The translations under genes were made by a program, and so were the position numbers. From contig NZ_JIAK01000006.1 in NCBI RefSeq assembly GCF_000620765.1, positions 124,001-188,000 of the forward strand: a stretch of DNA of 64,000 nucleotides, in the 5' to 3' direction. The stretch comes from Desulfovermiculus halophilus DSM 18834 (GTDB lineage: Bacteria; Desulfobacterota; Desulfovibrionia; Desulfovibrionales; Desulfothermaceae). The notes under the pieces are model-generated. The model did no database searches. It saw only the letters and a list, made by a program, of their open reading frames with translations, and had not been told where the DNA came from. Of this stretch, positions 43,639 to 53,311 are shown piece after piece. Position 1 is the first letter of the stretch. Every line of letters starts with the position of its first letter.

Positions 43639-44382
43639 GTGCGCATACGGCATTTCTTCGCAGTGATACTCTGCATTGCAGCCCTGACCGGCTGTCAGAT
43701 GTGGGAAGCGACCAAAAGCATGTATCGAGGAACGGTACTCCCGGCCAGCGTTGACGTGGGTGCGAAGGCAGACGTGGGAGAGGATACCCGGCGCCTGGTG
43801 CAGGTGGTTTCGCCGGTGGATATGCGCCTGCAGGAGGTGATCACCAGTCTTGAGCGCATGGAACAGCCGTCCAGGCAGGAGCTGGAGGCTGTCCATGCAG
43901 ATACGTCCTGGCTGAACGGAGCGGCTGCCTACGGCCCGGCCGGGGAGGTCCTGTTCCGGATTCCGGATCAGCCGGTGAAGGACATCCCGGCCCAGAAGGT
44001 GATGGATGCCCTTGAGGGCCGGAAATCAGGGATGTCCATGCATGTGCTGGATCTCAATCTCGGCCCGGAGCTGTGCCTGGTCAATTCGATCCAAAGCGGG
44101 GATGAAGCAGAGGCCCATATCGCTGCCCACTTTGACCCCCGCTCATTGTTTGCCCAGGGACCAGAGCCGGAGGCTCTGCTGGCCCTTTTCCGGGATCAGG
44201 TCCTCTGGTCCGGGCTGCCTTCCGAGGTTGTGGCCCAGATTGCGGAGAAAGACTGGCAGCAGATGCTGGCCGATGGGATCCAGGGCGACTTCAATCTGGC
44301 CGGGCAGAGGTTTATCTGGCTGTCTCGATACGTGGGGACGTCCCCCCTGGTGTACGTGGTCCGGGAAGAAACGGCAGAGTAA
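43639..44382 (+). CDS. Lipoprotein of unknown function
   Basis: This 247-residue protein has a lipoprotein signal: basic start, hydrophobic core, and lipobox LTGC with Cys19 as the likely acylated residue. The mature part is mixed alpha/beta with no repeat and no motif I recognise; the region SGMSMHVLDLNLGPELCLV is the most strand-rich. The start is GTG with AAGGAG at a good distance. It precedes fbp by about 50 bp. The 161-bp gap before it shows one short palindrome but no clear promoter. Confidence 0.75.
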   Translation: MRIRHFFAVILCIAALTGCQMWEATKSMYRGTVLPASVDVGAKADVGEDTRRLVQVVSPVDMRLQEVITSLERMEQPSRQELEAVHADTSWLNGAAAYGPAGEVLFRIPDQPVKDIPAQKVMDALEGRKSGMSMHVLDLNLGPELCLVNSIQSGDEAEAHIAAHFDPRSLFAQGPEPEALLALFRDQVLWSGLPSEVVAQIAEKDWQQMLADGIQGDFNLAGQRFIWLSRYVGTSPLVYVVREETAE

Positions 44383-44433
44383 GGCTCCAGCTGGTCAGCC
44401 GCAGAGCTGGCCCGACATGCAAGGAGGTGTCGC

Positions 44434-45444
44434 ATGCGTCAAATCACAGTGATTGAGCACTTGCTGCTCCATCAGCGCCAGAACCCGATGGCCACCGGGC
44501 AGTTCACCCGGCTGCTGAACGAGCTCATCCTTTCAGCCAAGATTATCGGCCGGGATGTGAACAAGGCCGGGCTGGTGGATATCCTGGGCTATACCGGGAA
44601 CGTGAATGTGCAGGGGGAAAGCGTCCAGAGGCTGGACGAGTTCGCCAACAGCGTTCTGGTGCACCGCATGGAACGGGCCGGGGTGCTGTGCGCCATGGCC
44701 TCGGAAGAAACCGCGGACTTGATTCAGATATCCCACCGGTTTCCCAAAGGGGAGTACTTTCTGGTCTTTGATCCCCTGGACGGATCGTCCAACATCGATG
44801 CCAATGTCAGCATCGGGACCATCTTTTCCATCTACCGGGTCAAGGACGGCCTGAGCGGTCAGGTTGAGCTCCACGACGTTTTGCAGAAGGGAGCGGAGCA
44901 GGTGGCGGCCGGATACTTTATTTACGGATCGTCCACAGTCATGGTGTATACCACCGGCAGCGGTGTGCACGGCTTTACCCACGATCCCAGCGTGGGTGAG
45001 TTTCTGCTGTCCCATCCGGACATCAAGATCCCTCCCCAGGGCAAGATATACTCGGTCAACGAGGCCTACTGGAACTACTGGGATGGGGCGACCCAACGGG
45101 CCGTGGGCATGTTCAAGGATCCCAACAGCGAGCTGGGCCGGCTGTACAGCCTGCGGTACATAGGCTCCTTGGTTGCGGACTTTCACCGCAATCTGCTCTA
45201 CGGAGGGGTCTTCATGTATCCCATCGACTATCGGGATCCGAAAAAGCCCAAAGGCAAGCTGCGGCTGCTGTGCGAAGCCAATCCCCTGGCCTATATCGTC
45301 GAGCAGGCCGGAGGGATGGCAACCGACGGCGTGAACCGCATACTGGACATCGAACCCCAGGAACTCCATCAGCGGACGCCACTGTTCATCGGGTCCACGG
45401 CTGAAGTGGAAAAGATACGGGAGATCTACTCCCAGGCCGGGTAG
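44434..45444 (+). CDS. fbp: Fructose-1,6-bisphosphatase, class I
   Basis: Fbp hydrolyses fructose-1,6-bisphosphate to fructose-6-phosphate, the gluconeogenic control step. The 336-residue protein has the metal-binding [20 protein letters not shown] region, [20 protein letters not shown] and [20 protein letters not shown], all class I markers. A full AAGGAGGTG precedes the ATG, predicting efficient translation. With the PEP-synthase-like protein and GpmI, it gives the window several gluconeogenic steps. Confidence 0.97.
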   Translation: MRQITVIEHLLLHQRQNPMATGQFTRLLNELILSAKIIGRDVNKAGLVDILGYTGNVNVQGESVQRLDEFANSVLVHRMERAGVLCAMASEETADLIQISHRFPKGEYFLVFDPLDGSSNIDANVSIGTIFSIYRVKDGLSGQVELHDVLQKGAEQVAAGYFIYGSSTVMVYTTGSGVHGFTHDPSVGEFLLSHPDIKIPPQGKIYSVNEAYWNYWDGATQRAVGMFKDPNSELGRLYSLRYIGSLVADFHRNLLYGGVFMYPIDYRDPKKPKGKLRLLCEANPLAYIVEQAGGMATDGVNRILDIEPQELHQRTPLFIGSTAEVEKIREIYSQAG

Positions 45445-45521
45445 GGAGCAGGCCCCTCCCCGGAGGCGGCATATGCAGGTCATTATGAACATTCTTCAAT
45501 CAGCCGGCAGGCAGGGCGCAT

Positions 45522-46592
45522 ATGCTGTGCCTGGGGATTGAGACCTCCTGCGACGAGACTGCCCTGGCCCTGGTCCGGGACAAACGGCTGGTGGGACAGA
45601 AGCTGGCCTCCCAGGAGCGGATGCACGCCCTGTTCGGGGGGGTGGTCCCGGAGTTGGCGTCCAGGGAGCACCTGCGGGTCATAGGCCCCTTGTTCGATGC
45701 CCTGCTGGCGGAGACCACAACCCGGGCCGAGGAGATCGAGGGGATTGCCGTGGCCCGGGGGCCTGGGCTGCTGGGCAGCCTGCTGGTCGGGCTCGGGCTG
45801 GCCAAAGGGCTGGCCATCAGCCTGGACCGCCCGCTGGTGGGGATCAATCATCTGGTGGCTCATCTGCTGGCCCCGGGCCTGGAGCAAGAGCTGGATTTTC
45901 CCGCTCTGGGCCTGGTCGCATCCGGCGGGCATACCCAGATCGGTCTGCTCACGTCTCCGTTTGCCGTCTCCTGGCTGGGACGGACCCTGGATGATGCGGT
46001 GGGGGAGGCCTACGACAAGACAGCCAGGATGCTCAACCTTCCGTATCCAGGGGGGAAGACCATCGATGCCCTGGCCCAGTTCGCCGATCCGGATACCGGG
46101 CTTCTTCCCCGGCCATACGTGGACAATCAGAATCTGGACTTCAGCTTCAGCGGGTTAAAGACCGCAGTGGCCCGGATAGTAGCCGACAATCCCCGGCTGG
46201 TGGCTCCAGTGATGGAAGCCGAGCCGGACATACCGGAGCTGGCGGCCTCCAGGCCGGGCCTGGCTGAGCTGTGCGCATCATTGAACTGGAGCATTGCCTC
46301 CACCATCCGTCTCAAGCTCAGGCGGGCCATGGCCAGGCATCCGGAGGTCAAGGCCCTGATTGCGGCTGGAGGCGTGGTGGCCAACTCCTGCCTGCGCCGG
46401 GAGCTGGCGGCCACGGCTGAGGAATGTGGGGTGCGGGCAGTGTTGCCCAGAATGGAGCTGTGTACCGACAATGCGGCCATGATTGCCTACGCCGGGTCTG
46501 TGTATCTGGAGGCGGGGTATGCCCATGGCATGGATCTGGATGCCGTCCCCAGGGGAAAGCCCCTGCCCGACGATTTTATCCGGGTTTCTTGA
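45522..46592 (+). CDS. tsaD: tRNA N6-threonylcarbamoyladenosine transferase TsaD
   Basis: TsaD transfers threonylcarbamoyl from its AMP adduct to A37 of ANN-decoding tRNAs, with TsaB and TsaE. The 356-residue protein opens LCLGIETSCDETALALV, has the metal-binding His pair in HLVAHL (His110 and His114), VASGGHTQI, the GEAYDKTARML motif and LRRELAA near the end. TsaB and TsaE are not in the window. The 166-bp gap after it precedes trxA. Confidence 0.96.
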   Translation: MLCLGIETSCDETALALVRDKRLVGQKLASQERMHALFGGVVPELASREHLRVIGPLFDALLAETTTRAEEIEGIAVARGPGLLGSLLVGLGLAKGLAISLDRPLVGINHLVAHLLAPGLEQELDFPALGLVASGGHTQIGLLTSPFAVSWLGRTLDDAVGEAYDKTARMLNLPYPGGKTIDALAQFADPDTGLLPRPYVDNQNLDFSFSGLKTAVARIVADNPRLVAPVMEAEPDIPELAASRPGLAELCASLNWSIASTIRLKLRRAMARHPEVKALIAAGGVVANSCLRRELAATAEECGVRAVLPRMELCTDNAAMIAYAGSVYLEAGYAHGMDLDAVPRGKPLPDDFIRVS

Positions 46593-46758
46593 CAGCCTAT
46601 GTGTTGGCTTTTATGATTTTGAGTTAGAGTTCGTGAGATTTCCGGTTTTCCGGGCCGGTGCCGCAGGGCCGGAGATCAGGCCCGAGTGCGGGATGGCCGG
46701 GAATGCCCGGAGCATGTACCATGTTTCGTAACCTGGAGAGTATAAAAGGAGAAAAGCG

Positions 46759-47082
46759 ATGCCAAACTCAGTTACAGACAGCACGTTTGAACCTGAGGTG
46801 ATCAAAGATAGCCAACCGGTGCTGGTTGATTTCTGGGCTCCATGGTGCGGCCCTTGCCGGGCCATTGCCCCGGTCCTGGAAGAGCTGGCCAAGGAGTATG
46901 AGGGCAAGATCAAGATTTTGAAGATGAATGTGGATGAGAATCCGAGCACCCCGAGCAAGTACGGAATCCGGGCTATTCCGACCCTGATCCTGTTCAAGAA
47001 CGGTGATGTGGTCGGGCAGGTTACCGGAGCGGTATCCAAAAGCAATCTCAAGGACATGATCAATCAGAAGGGCTTGTCATGA
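46759..47082 (+). CDS. trxA: Thioredoxin
   Basis: Thioredoxin is the small cytosolic disulfide reductase. The 107-residue protein carries WCGPCR with redox cysteines Cys30 and Cys33, the buried Asp in VDFWAPW, and the cis-Pro in IRAIPTL. AAAGGAGAAAAG precedes the ATG. Its stop overlaps the start of thioredoxin reductase by 4 bp, so the pair is made together. Confidence 0.97.
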   Translation: MPNSVTDSTFEPEVIKDSQPVLVDFWAPWCGPCRAIAPVLEELAKEYEGKIKILKMNVDENPSTPSKYGIRAIPTLILFKNGDVVGQVTGAVSKSNLKDMINQKGLS

Positions 47083-48005
47083 AGACGTTCGACAGTGTGG
47101 TTATCGGCGGCGGTCCAGCCGGGATAACCGCGAGCATGTATATCCTCCGTTCCGGAGCCAGCATGGCCTGGGTGGAAAAGATGGCTCCGGGCGGACAAGT
47201 CTTGATGACCAACTGGATTGAAAACTATCCTGGCTTTCCGGACGGGATCCACGGATACGAGCTTGTGGACCGAATGGCCAAGCACCTGGAAGGCTTTTCC
47301 TTCCAGAAGTACACCGAGGAGGTGCAGGACATCCGGCCTGGAGAGAAGAGCCATCAGGTCCTGGTCGGGGAGGAGTGGATAGAAACCAAAAGCGTTGTCC
47401 TCTGTCCAGGCGCCGAGCACAAGACTCTGGGACTGCCGGGCGAAGAGCGGCTGACCGGACAGGGCGTCTCCTACTGCGGCCTGTGCGACGGACAGTTCTT
47501 CCGGGATCAGACCGTGGCCTGCATCGGCGGGGGAAACACGGCCCTGGAGGACGCCCTGTACCTTTCGGGGATTGTGGACAAGGTGTACCTCATTCACCGC
47601 CGGGACGCGTTCCGCGGAGACAAGGTCTACCAGGACAAGGTCCTGGCCCAGGACAATATTCAGGTCCTGTGGAACACTGTGCCCAGGGAGATCTTGGGGC
47701 AGAATCAGGTGGAGGGCCTGCGGGTCGAAGATGTGACCTCCAATGCGCAGAATGATCTTGAGGTCAGCGGGGTGTTCATTTTTGTGGGCATAGCCCCGCA
47801 GTCGGGATTCATACCGGAGACGATAGAACTGGATGCGAACGGCTTCGTCATAACCGATACCGAGATGCGGACCAATGTGCCGGGAATCTTCGCCGCCGGG
47901 GACATCCGTTCCAAGCGGTGCTGGCAGATATCCACTGCTGTCGGGGACGGGGCGGCAGCCGGGCATTCGGCTCAACTGTACGTCCGCGAGATGTCCAATG
48001 ACTAA
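47079..48005 (+). CDS. trxB: Thioredoxin reductase
   Basis: TrxB reduces thioredoxin via FAD. The 308-residue protein has the FAD motif [12 protein letters not shown], the redox-active CGLCDG (Cys133, Cys136; CATCDG in E. coli), the pyridine-nucleotide motif [13 protein letters not shown], and the C-terminal FAD motif [11 protein letters not shown]. In place of an HRRxxxR NADPH-phosphate pattern it has [11 protein letters not shown], so NADPH use is plausible but not certain. It overlaps trxA by 4 bp and bamD by 8 bp. Confidence 0.96.
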   Translation: MKTFDSVVIGGGPAGITASMYILRSGASMAWVEKMAPGGQVLMTNWIENYPGFPDGIHGYELVDRMAKHLEGFSFQKYTEEVQDIRPGEKSHQVLVGEEWIETKSVVLCPGAEHKTLGLPGEERLTGQGVSYCGLCDGQFFRDQTVACIGGGNTALEDALYLSGIVDKVYLIHRRDAFRGDKVYQDKVLAQDNIQVLWNTVPREILGQNQVEGLRVEDVTSNAQNDLEVSGVFIFVGIAPQSGFIPETIELDANGFVITDTEMRTNVPGIFAAGDIRSKRCWQISTAVGDGAAAGHSAQLYVREMSND

Positions 48006-48729
48006 GCAGAAATGGTCTTTTCTTTGGATCATCCTTCTGGGGATGGTCTTGTCGGGGTGCGGAGTGATTGACACAGTATTCCTCAATCCTCCCCAGGACA
48101 CAGCCCTGGAGCTCCTTGAGGCCGGAAATATGGCCATGGAAGAAAAGGATTACGATCAGGCCATCTCCTACTACACCAAACTCAAAGACCAGTATCCGTT
48201 CAGCCCGTATACCTCCCAGGCCGAGCTGCGGCTGGCCGATGCCTATTTTCAGGATCAGCGCTACGCTGCCGCGGAAAACGCCTACAAGGAATTTGAATCT
48301 CTGCATCCAGGACACGAGGATATCGCTTATGTCCTGTTCCGGATCGGACTAAGCAATTTCAAGCAATTCAAATCCATTGACCTGCCTCAGGACAACGTGA
48401 CCGAGGCCATGCAGTACTTCAACCGGGTGGCCGAGGCCTATCCCCAGGCCCCGGTTGCGGACCAGGCCCGTGAGTACGTCCGCAAATGCCAGCGCTTTCA
48501 GGCCGAGCACGAGATATTCGTCGCCGACTTCTATTGGCGCACGGAGCGGTATCTTTCGGCCTGGAAGCGGTATGCCTATGTTGCCGACAACTTCTCCATG
48601 TTCCAGGACATCCTGACCTACGCCCGGACCAGGAGCCGCCTGGCCTATGTCCTGCACCAGAGACAGGCCGCGGAAAGAGAACGCATCGCCCAGTACGGGA
48701 GCTGGAAGCAGCTCTTTGACTGGCTGTAG
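47998..48729 (+). CDS. bamD: Outer-membrane assembly lipoprotein BamD
   Basis: BamD is the TPR lipoprotein of the BAM complex that inserts outer-membrane beta-barrels. The 243-residue protein has a lipobox LSGC (Cys21 or so) and five TPR-like helix pairs: LELLEAGNMAMEEKDYDQAI, SQAELRLADAYFQDQRYAAA, and EHEIFVADFYWRTERYLSAW (quoted pieces). The start ATG overlaps the trxB stop by 8 bp; the longer frame from 47875 lies inside trxB. It confirms a Gram-negative envelope. Confidence 0.92.
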   Translation: MTKQKWSFLWIILLGMVLSGCGVIDTVFLNPPQDTALELLEAGNMAMEEKDYDQAISYYTKLKDQYPFSPYTSQAELRLADAYFQDQRYAAAENAYKEFESLHPGHEDIAYVLFRIGLSNFKQFKSIDLPQDNVTEAMQYFNRVAEAYPQAPVADQAREYVRKCQRFQAEHEIFVADFYWRTERYLSAWKRYAYVADNFSMFQDILTYARTRSRLAYVLHQRQAAERERIAQYGSWKQLFDWL

Positions 48730-48765
48730 GGCCGGTCCGCGGCTTTACAATCCGCAAAAACGAAT

Positions 48766-49629
48766 ATGCAGGAAATCATCCCGGAATGGATGCAGTCCAG
48801 CTGTGTGGACGACGCGGCATTCGAGCAGGCCTATGCCGCGTCCGGGGCCTGGGAGCGGGCCCTGATCAAAACGGCGATTGCCGGGGTGTACACATGGCTT
48901 CAGCCGCAGGGGACGCTGCGGCGGATCACGCAATCCGAGACCCCGCAGGGGCTGTGGATCCATGCCCTGACCTGCCCGAGACCTTGGGCGGCAGTCCATA
49001 TCCCGGCCGCATGCTCCGGCCCGGCCCAGATCGTTGGGGCCGTGCTCCCCGTGCTGGCGGCCGGAGTGTGGCCCGTGATCGTGGTTCTGGAAGAGGACGC
49101 AGACCGGCGCACGGCACTGACAGCTCTGGAGCTGAGCGGGGTGGAGACGGTCTGTATCCTGCCCGGGACCGAGATGCAAGCCTCTGTTCAGGCCTGGCTG
49201 GGGCTTGCGGGTCCGGGTCCGGGGCTTGTTGTGCAGATCGAAGGGGGCATTCCGGCCTGTCAAGAGTGCAGCTGCGGGGAAGGGCACATGTTGCTCACTC
49301 TGCCCCGGCCCCGGCGGGCCGGAGTCTGGCGCTCCGGGCAGGAAATCGATCTGCAGGCCTTGGCCTTCGCCCATCCAGGGCTGGAGTTTTCCCTGTGGTC
49401 CGGGCAGACCTTGGATCTCCCCCCGGGGTGGGAGCAGGACAATGGTTCGTGGACCGAGTTTCTGGGCCGGTCATGGGATGCGGTCTGGGTCCCGAAAGCC
49501 CGGGTGCAGGAGGCCCTGGCCGAGTCCCGGCTGGCTTTCGGTCCAGGGCAGGAATCGCTGTGGATCTGGCCGTGGTTTCATTCCGGCCTGGCCGGATACA
49601 CCAGGCTGGGGATGCGCGGTCCCTGCTGA
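48766..49629 (+). CDS. Protein of unknown function upstream of the EF-G paralogue
   Basis: This 287-residue soluble protein has no signal peptide. The middle stretch PWAAVHIPAACSGPAQIVGA followed by VLPVLAAGVWPVIVVLEED resembles the nucleotide-binding half of histidinol/aldehyde-dehydrogenase-like folds, but this is only an impression. A CQECSCGEGH cluster near 167-176 could bind metal. It sits 36 bp after bamD and 82 bp before the EF-G paralogue, same strand. I do not assign a function. Confidence 0.7.
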   Translation: MQEIIPEWMQSSCVDDAAFEQAYAASGAWERALIKTAIAGVYTWLQPQGTLRRITQSETPQGLWIHALTCPRPWAAVHIPAACSGPAQIVGAVLPVLAAGVWPVIVVLEEDADRRTALTALELSGVETVCILPGTEMQASVQAWLGLAGPGPGLVVQIEGGIPACQECSCGEGHMLLTLPRPRRAGVWRSGQEIDLQALAFAHPGLEFSLWSGQTLDLPPGWEQDNGSWTEFLGRSWDAVWVPKARVQEALAESRLAFGPGQESLWIWPWFHSGLAGYTRLGMRGPC

Positions 49630-49711
49630 GGAAGAACCAGCGGCGGAACAGCGTCCATCCCGGTCAACGGGCCGGAACGTGCGGGGACCGGTTCAAACAT
49701 GCGAGGGATCT

Positions 49712-51751
49712 GTGAGCGGCAAGGACACCTACCTGAAGGCTATCCGCAATATAGGGATAATCGCCCATATCGACGCCGGCAAAACCACCTTGACCGAACG
49801 GATCCTCTATTACACCAAGAAGATCCACCGGCTGGGAGAGGTCCATGAGGGGACCGCCACCATGGATTACATGCCCGAGGAGCAGGAGCGGGGGATCACC
49901 ATCACCTCAGCCAGCACCTCGTGCGAATGGAACAAGCATCAGGTCAACATCATCGACACCCCCGGCCATGTCGACTTTACCATTGAGGTGGAGCGATCCC
50001 TGCGGGTTCTGGATGGAGCGGTTGGGGTGTTTTGTGCTGTGGGCGGTGTGGAGCCCCAGAGCGAGACGGTCTGGCGGCAGTCGGAGCACTACAGGGTTCC
50101 CAAGATAGCCTTTGTGAACAAGCTGGACCGGGTCGGGGCAGATTTCGAGGCCGTGTTGCAGGACATGGAGGAGAAGCTGCACACAAAACCGCTGCCCCTG
50201 CAGTTTCCGGTGGGACAGGGGGCGGATTTTGCAGGCCTGGTCGATGTCCTGAACCAGAGGTACCTGCGTTTTGATCCCCAGAGCAAGGGTGCCCAGGTCA
50301 TCCAGGACGAGGTTCCCGCCGAGCTGGTGGAAAAAACAGGCGTCTGGCGGGAACGGCTGGTGGAAACCCTGGCTGATGTGGATGAAGGGATAATGGAGAG
50401 CTATCTGGACGGGAGCATTCCCCGGGTCGATGAGCTCAAGGCGGCCGTTCGGCGAGCCACCCTAAAGCTGCAGCTGGTTCCGGTCCTGGCCGGATCGGCA
50501 TTGAAAAACATGGGCGTCCAGCCGGTCATGGACGCGGTTATCGACTACCTTCCCGCCCCGACCCAGGTCCATCCGGCCGAGGGGATAGACCCGGGAACCC
50601 GGCAGCGCATTTCCTTTCCTGTCTCCCCGGATTCACCCCTGTCCGCCCTGGTGTTCAAGATCGTGCTCGAGGGTGGGCGGCCTCTGACCCTGATGCGCCT
50701 GTATTCGGGCCGGATCAAGGCCGGAGAGACGGTGTTCAATGCCACCCAGCAGGTCGAACAGCGGATCGCCAGGCTCTTCATCCTCCATGCCGGACACAAG
50801 ACCCGCAAGGACGAGGTCAGGGCCGGAGAGATCGTGGCTGCGGCCGGGATGAAGGGAGCACGGACCGGAGACACCCTGTGCCGCAAAGACAATCAGCTGG
50901 TTCTGGAGCAGATCTCCCAGTACAAGCCGGTCATGTCCCTGGCCCTGGAGCCCCGGAACGCCGAGGAAGAGGAAAAGCTCCTGCAGGCCCTGGACAAGCT
51001 GCTCCTGGAAGATCCCACCTTGAGTCTGACCCGGGACGACGATACGGAGCAGATCATCCTGTCCGGGATGGGGGAACTGCACCTGGAGGTCCTCCTGGAG
51101 CGGCTCAAACGGGAATACAAGGTTGATCTGCGTTCCGGAAAGCCCCAGGTGGTGTACAGGGAGACCATAGCCGGGGAAGCCGCGGCTGACGACGTATTCC
51201 ACCGGGAACTTGGAGATGCTGTGCATCACGGCCGGGTCCGGCTCCGGGTTGCGCCCAGGGAGCGGGACAAGGACAACCGGATCTACTGGGAGATGGACAC
51301 CCAGGGATGGCCCCAAGCCTGGATCCAGGCCGTGTATCAGGCCGTGGAGGACGGCCTGCAAAGCGGGGTGATCAGGGGATATCCCGTCCAGGGGGTCAGC
51401 GTGGCCATAACCGGGATGGAGCGTATGCCGGACGTGTCCAGCCAGGTCGGATTTCACATGGCAGCCGGCGGAGCGTTGAAAAAGGCCCTCCAGGCTGCCC
51501 GTCCCCTGCTGATGGAGCCGATAATGCAGGTCGAGGTCCTGGTTCCAGAGGACTTTGTCGGGGATGTCGTGTCCCTGCTGGGGACCAAAGGGGCCAAGAT
51601 CGACAATATGTACGACCGGGGAGGGGGCAAGGTGGTTCAGGCCTTGACCCCCCTGCGCCAGCTTTTTGGATTTGCCACGGATTTGCGTTCAGCGACCCAG
51701 GGACGGGGGAACTTCATGATGACGTTTGATCGCTTCGATGTTTTAAAGTAG
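49712..51751 (+). CDS. Elongation factor G-like GTPase (EF-G paralogue)
   Basis: This 679-residue translational GTPase has all five EF-G domains. G1 is AHIDAGKTT, switch I ends with RGITITSA, G3 is DTPGHVD and G4 is NKLDR. Domains III-V follow (LSGMGELHLEVLLERLKREY; PVQGVSVAITG). The start is GTG 49712 behind GAGGGA; the open frame from 49205 lies inside the previous gene. It is not next to rpsL/rpsG/tufA, where the main fusA usually lies, so it is more likely a second EF-G (EF-G2 or ribosome-recycling type) than the main one. Confidence 0.88.
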   Translation: MSGKDTYLKAIRNIGIIAHIDAGKTTLTERILYYTKKIHRLGEVHEGTATMDYMPEEQERGITITSASTSCEWNKHQVNIIDTPGHVDFTIEVERSLRVLDGAVGVFCAVGGVEPQSETVWRQSEHYRVPKIAFVNKLDRVGADFEAVLQDMEEKLHTKPLPLQFPVGQGADFAGLVDVLNQRYLRFDPQSKGAQVIQDEVPAELVEKTGVWRERLVETLADVDEGIMESYLDGSIPRVDELKAAVRRATLKLQLVPVLAGSALKNMGVQPVMDAVIDYLPAPTQVHPAEGIDPGTRQRISFPVSPDSPLSALVFKIVLEGGRPLTLMRLYSGRIKAGETVFNATQQVEQRIARLFILHAGHKTRKDEVRAGEIVAAAGMKGARTGDTLCRKDNQLVLEQISQYKPVMSLALEPRNAEEEEKLLQALDKLLLEDPTLSLTRDDDTEQIILSGMGELHLEVLLERLKREYKVDLRSGKPQVVYRETIAGEAAADDVFHRELGDAVHHGRVRLRVAPRERDKDNRIYWEMDTQGWPQAWIQAVYQAVEDGLQSGVIRGYPVQGVSVAITGMERMPDVSSQVGFHMAAGGALKKALQAARPLLMEPIMQVEVLVPEDFVGDVVSLLGTKGAKIDNMYDRGGGKVVQALTPLRQLFGFATDLRSATQGRGNFMMTFDRFDVLK

Positions 51752-51789
51752 GCTGGGCGCATACCTATCCACAATCTACAGGGTTGTCC

Positions 51790-53274
51790 ATGATTCATAC
51801 CTCGTTCGACCGTCTGGTGGTGGTCTCAAACCGCCTTCCCGTGGTCCTGAAGTGGGAGCATGAGCGGTGGACCGTCCGGGCCGGAGCCGGCGGCCTGGTC
51901 ACTGCTCTGGCGCCGGTGCTCAGCCGGAACGGCGGGGTATGGATGGGGTGGCCGGGAACCTCGGAGCAGGCGGATGTGCACGCTCCGCTGGAGGAATTTT
52001 CCCAGAGCCAAGGCTACCTGCTCCATCCGGTTATTCTACAGACTGAGGATGTACGCGGGTACTACTATGGATTTTCCAACGAAGTCCTGTGGCCACTGCT
52101 CCATGGATTTCATACCCACTGCAATTTCAAGCTGGACTACTGGGAAAAGTATCAGAAGGTCAACAATCGATTCGCCCAGGAGATTCTGCAGGTAACCACA
52201 GAAGATGATTATGTTTGGGTCCACGACTATCATCTAATGTGTGTTGCCCGGGAGATCAACAAGGGACTGTCCCGTCGAAAATGTGGGTTCTTTCTGCACA
52301 TTCCCTTTCCCGGGCCGGAGATATTCCTCAAGCTCCCCTGGCGGCGGTCCATCCTGGGCTCCCTGTTGGAGTTCGATCTTATAGGGTTTCAGACCTCTCA
52401 GGACATGATGAACTTTGTCCGGTGCCTGGAATGCCTGTGCTCCAATACCCGGGTGCATACGGAGCAGAATCTGGCCTGGATCGCATGCGGGGACAAGGAG
52501 GTCACGGCTGGTACCTTTCCCATCAGCATCGACTTTGACGAGTTCGCCGAGCTGGCGGCATCCAAGGAGGTCTCCAGCCGAACGGACAAGCTGCATATGC
52601 TCCACCCGGACCAGCAGGTCATTCTGGGGGTGGACCGGCTGGACTACACCAAGGGCATCCCCCAGCGCCTGGAGGCCATTCGGCAAGCTTTGATCCGCTT
52701 TCCGGACTTAAAAGGCAAGATCGCCCTGCTGCAGGTCCTGGTGCCCAGCAGGGAAGAGGTCCCGGAATACCAGGCCCTGAAAGAGGAGATCGAGCGTCTT
52801 GTGGGGGAGATAAACGGGCAGTTCACCGAGCCGGGCTGGATTCCGGTCCATTATCTGTACCGCAGCTTGCCCAGAGCTGATCTGGTCTCTTTCTATCTGG
52901 CCTCGGAAATGGCCTTGATAACCCCGTTGTGGGACGGCATGAACCTGGTGGCCAAGGAGTACTGCGTATGCAACTACCGGGAGGACGGAGTGCTGATTCT
53001 CAGCGAGTTCGCCGGGGCAGCTTCTCAACTTTACTCGGATGCAATTCTGGTCAATCCCTATGACGTGAATGCCGTGACCGAAGCCATCCGCCGGGCATTC
53101 TACATGCATCCTTCCGAGCGCCAGTCCAGGATGCGCCGTCTGCGGCAAACCATAAAGACCTACGATATCCACTTTTGGCTGGATTCATTTCTGCAGGCCG
53201 CCTTTGACAGCCGGCCCCAGGAAGTCCCCATGGCCGGGTTCTCGACCTTCCTGTCCAGCATTGACCGGTTGTGA
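51790..53274 (+). CDS. otsA: Alpha,alpha-trehalose-phosphate synthase (UDP-forming)
   Basis: OtsA makes trehalose-6-phosphate from UDP-glucose and glucose-6-phosphate, the first step to the osmoprotectant trehalose. The 494-residue GT20 enzyme has VVSNRLPVVLKW, the HDYHLM motif, GVDRLDYTKGIPQRLEA and the donor-site TPLWDGMNLVAKEY. ATG 51790 is preferred to the TTG at 51784. No otsB phosphatase gene is adjacent. Trehalose synthesis would fit osmotic stress tolerance, but this is inference. Confidence 0.96.
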   Translation: MIHTSFDRLVVVSNRLPVVLKWEHERWTVRAGAGGLVTALAPVLSRNGGVWMGWPGTSEQADVHAPLEEFSQSQGYLLHPVILQTEDVRGYYYGFSNEVLWPLLHGFHTHCNFKLDYWEKYQKVNNRFAQEILQVTTEDDYVWVHDYHLMCVAREINKGLSRRKCGFFLHIPFPGPEIFLKLPWRRSILGSLLEFDLIGFQTSQDMMNFVRCLECLCSNTRVHTEQNLAWIACGDKEVTAGTFPISIDFDEFAELAASKEVSSRTDKLHMLHPDQQVILGVDRLDYTKGIPQRLEAIRQALIRFPDLKGKIALLQVLVPSREEVPEYQALKEEIERLVGEINGQFTEPGWIPVHYLYRSLPRADLVSFYLASEMALITPLWDGMNLVAKEYCVCNYREDGVLILSEFAGAASQLYSDAILVNPYDVNAVTEAIRRAFYMHPSERQSRMRRLRQTIKTYDIHFWLDSFLQAAFDSRPQEVPMAGFSTFLSSIDRL

Positions 53275-53311
53275 TCTGCAATGTTCGCCGGGACGCGCCG
53301 GCCGAAGGACT

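Noticed and set aside
51757-51780. Possible further MITE end before otsA
   Set aside because: It contains a TATCCACA...CTACAGG string but lacks the terminal GG(C/T)TCTTC complement.
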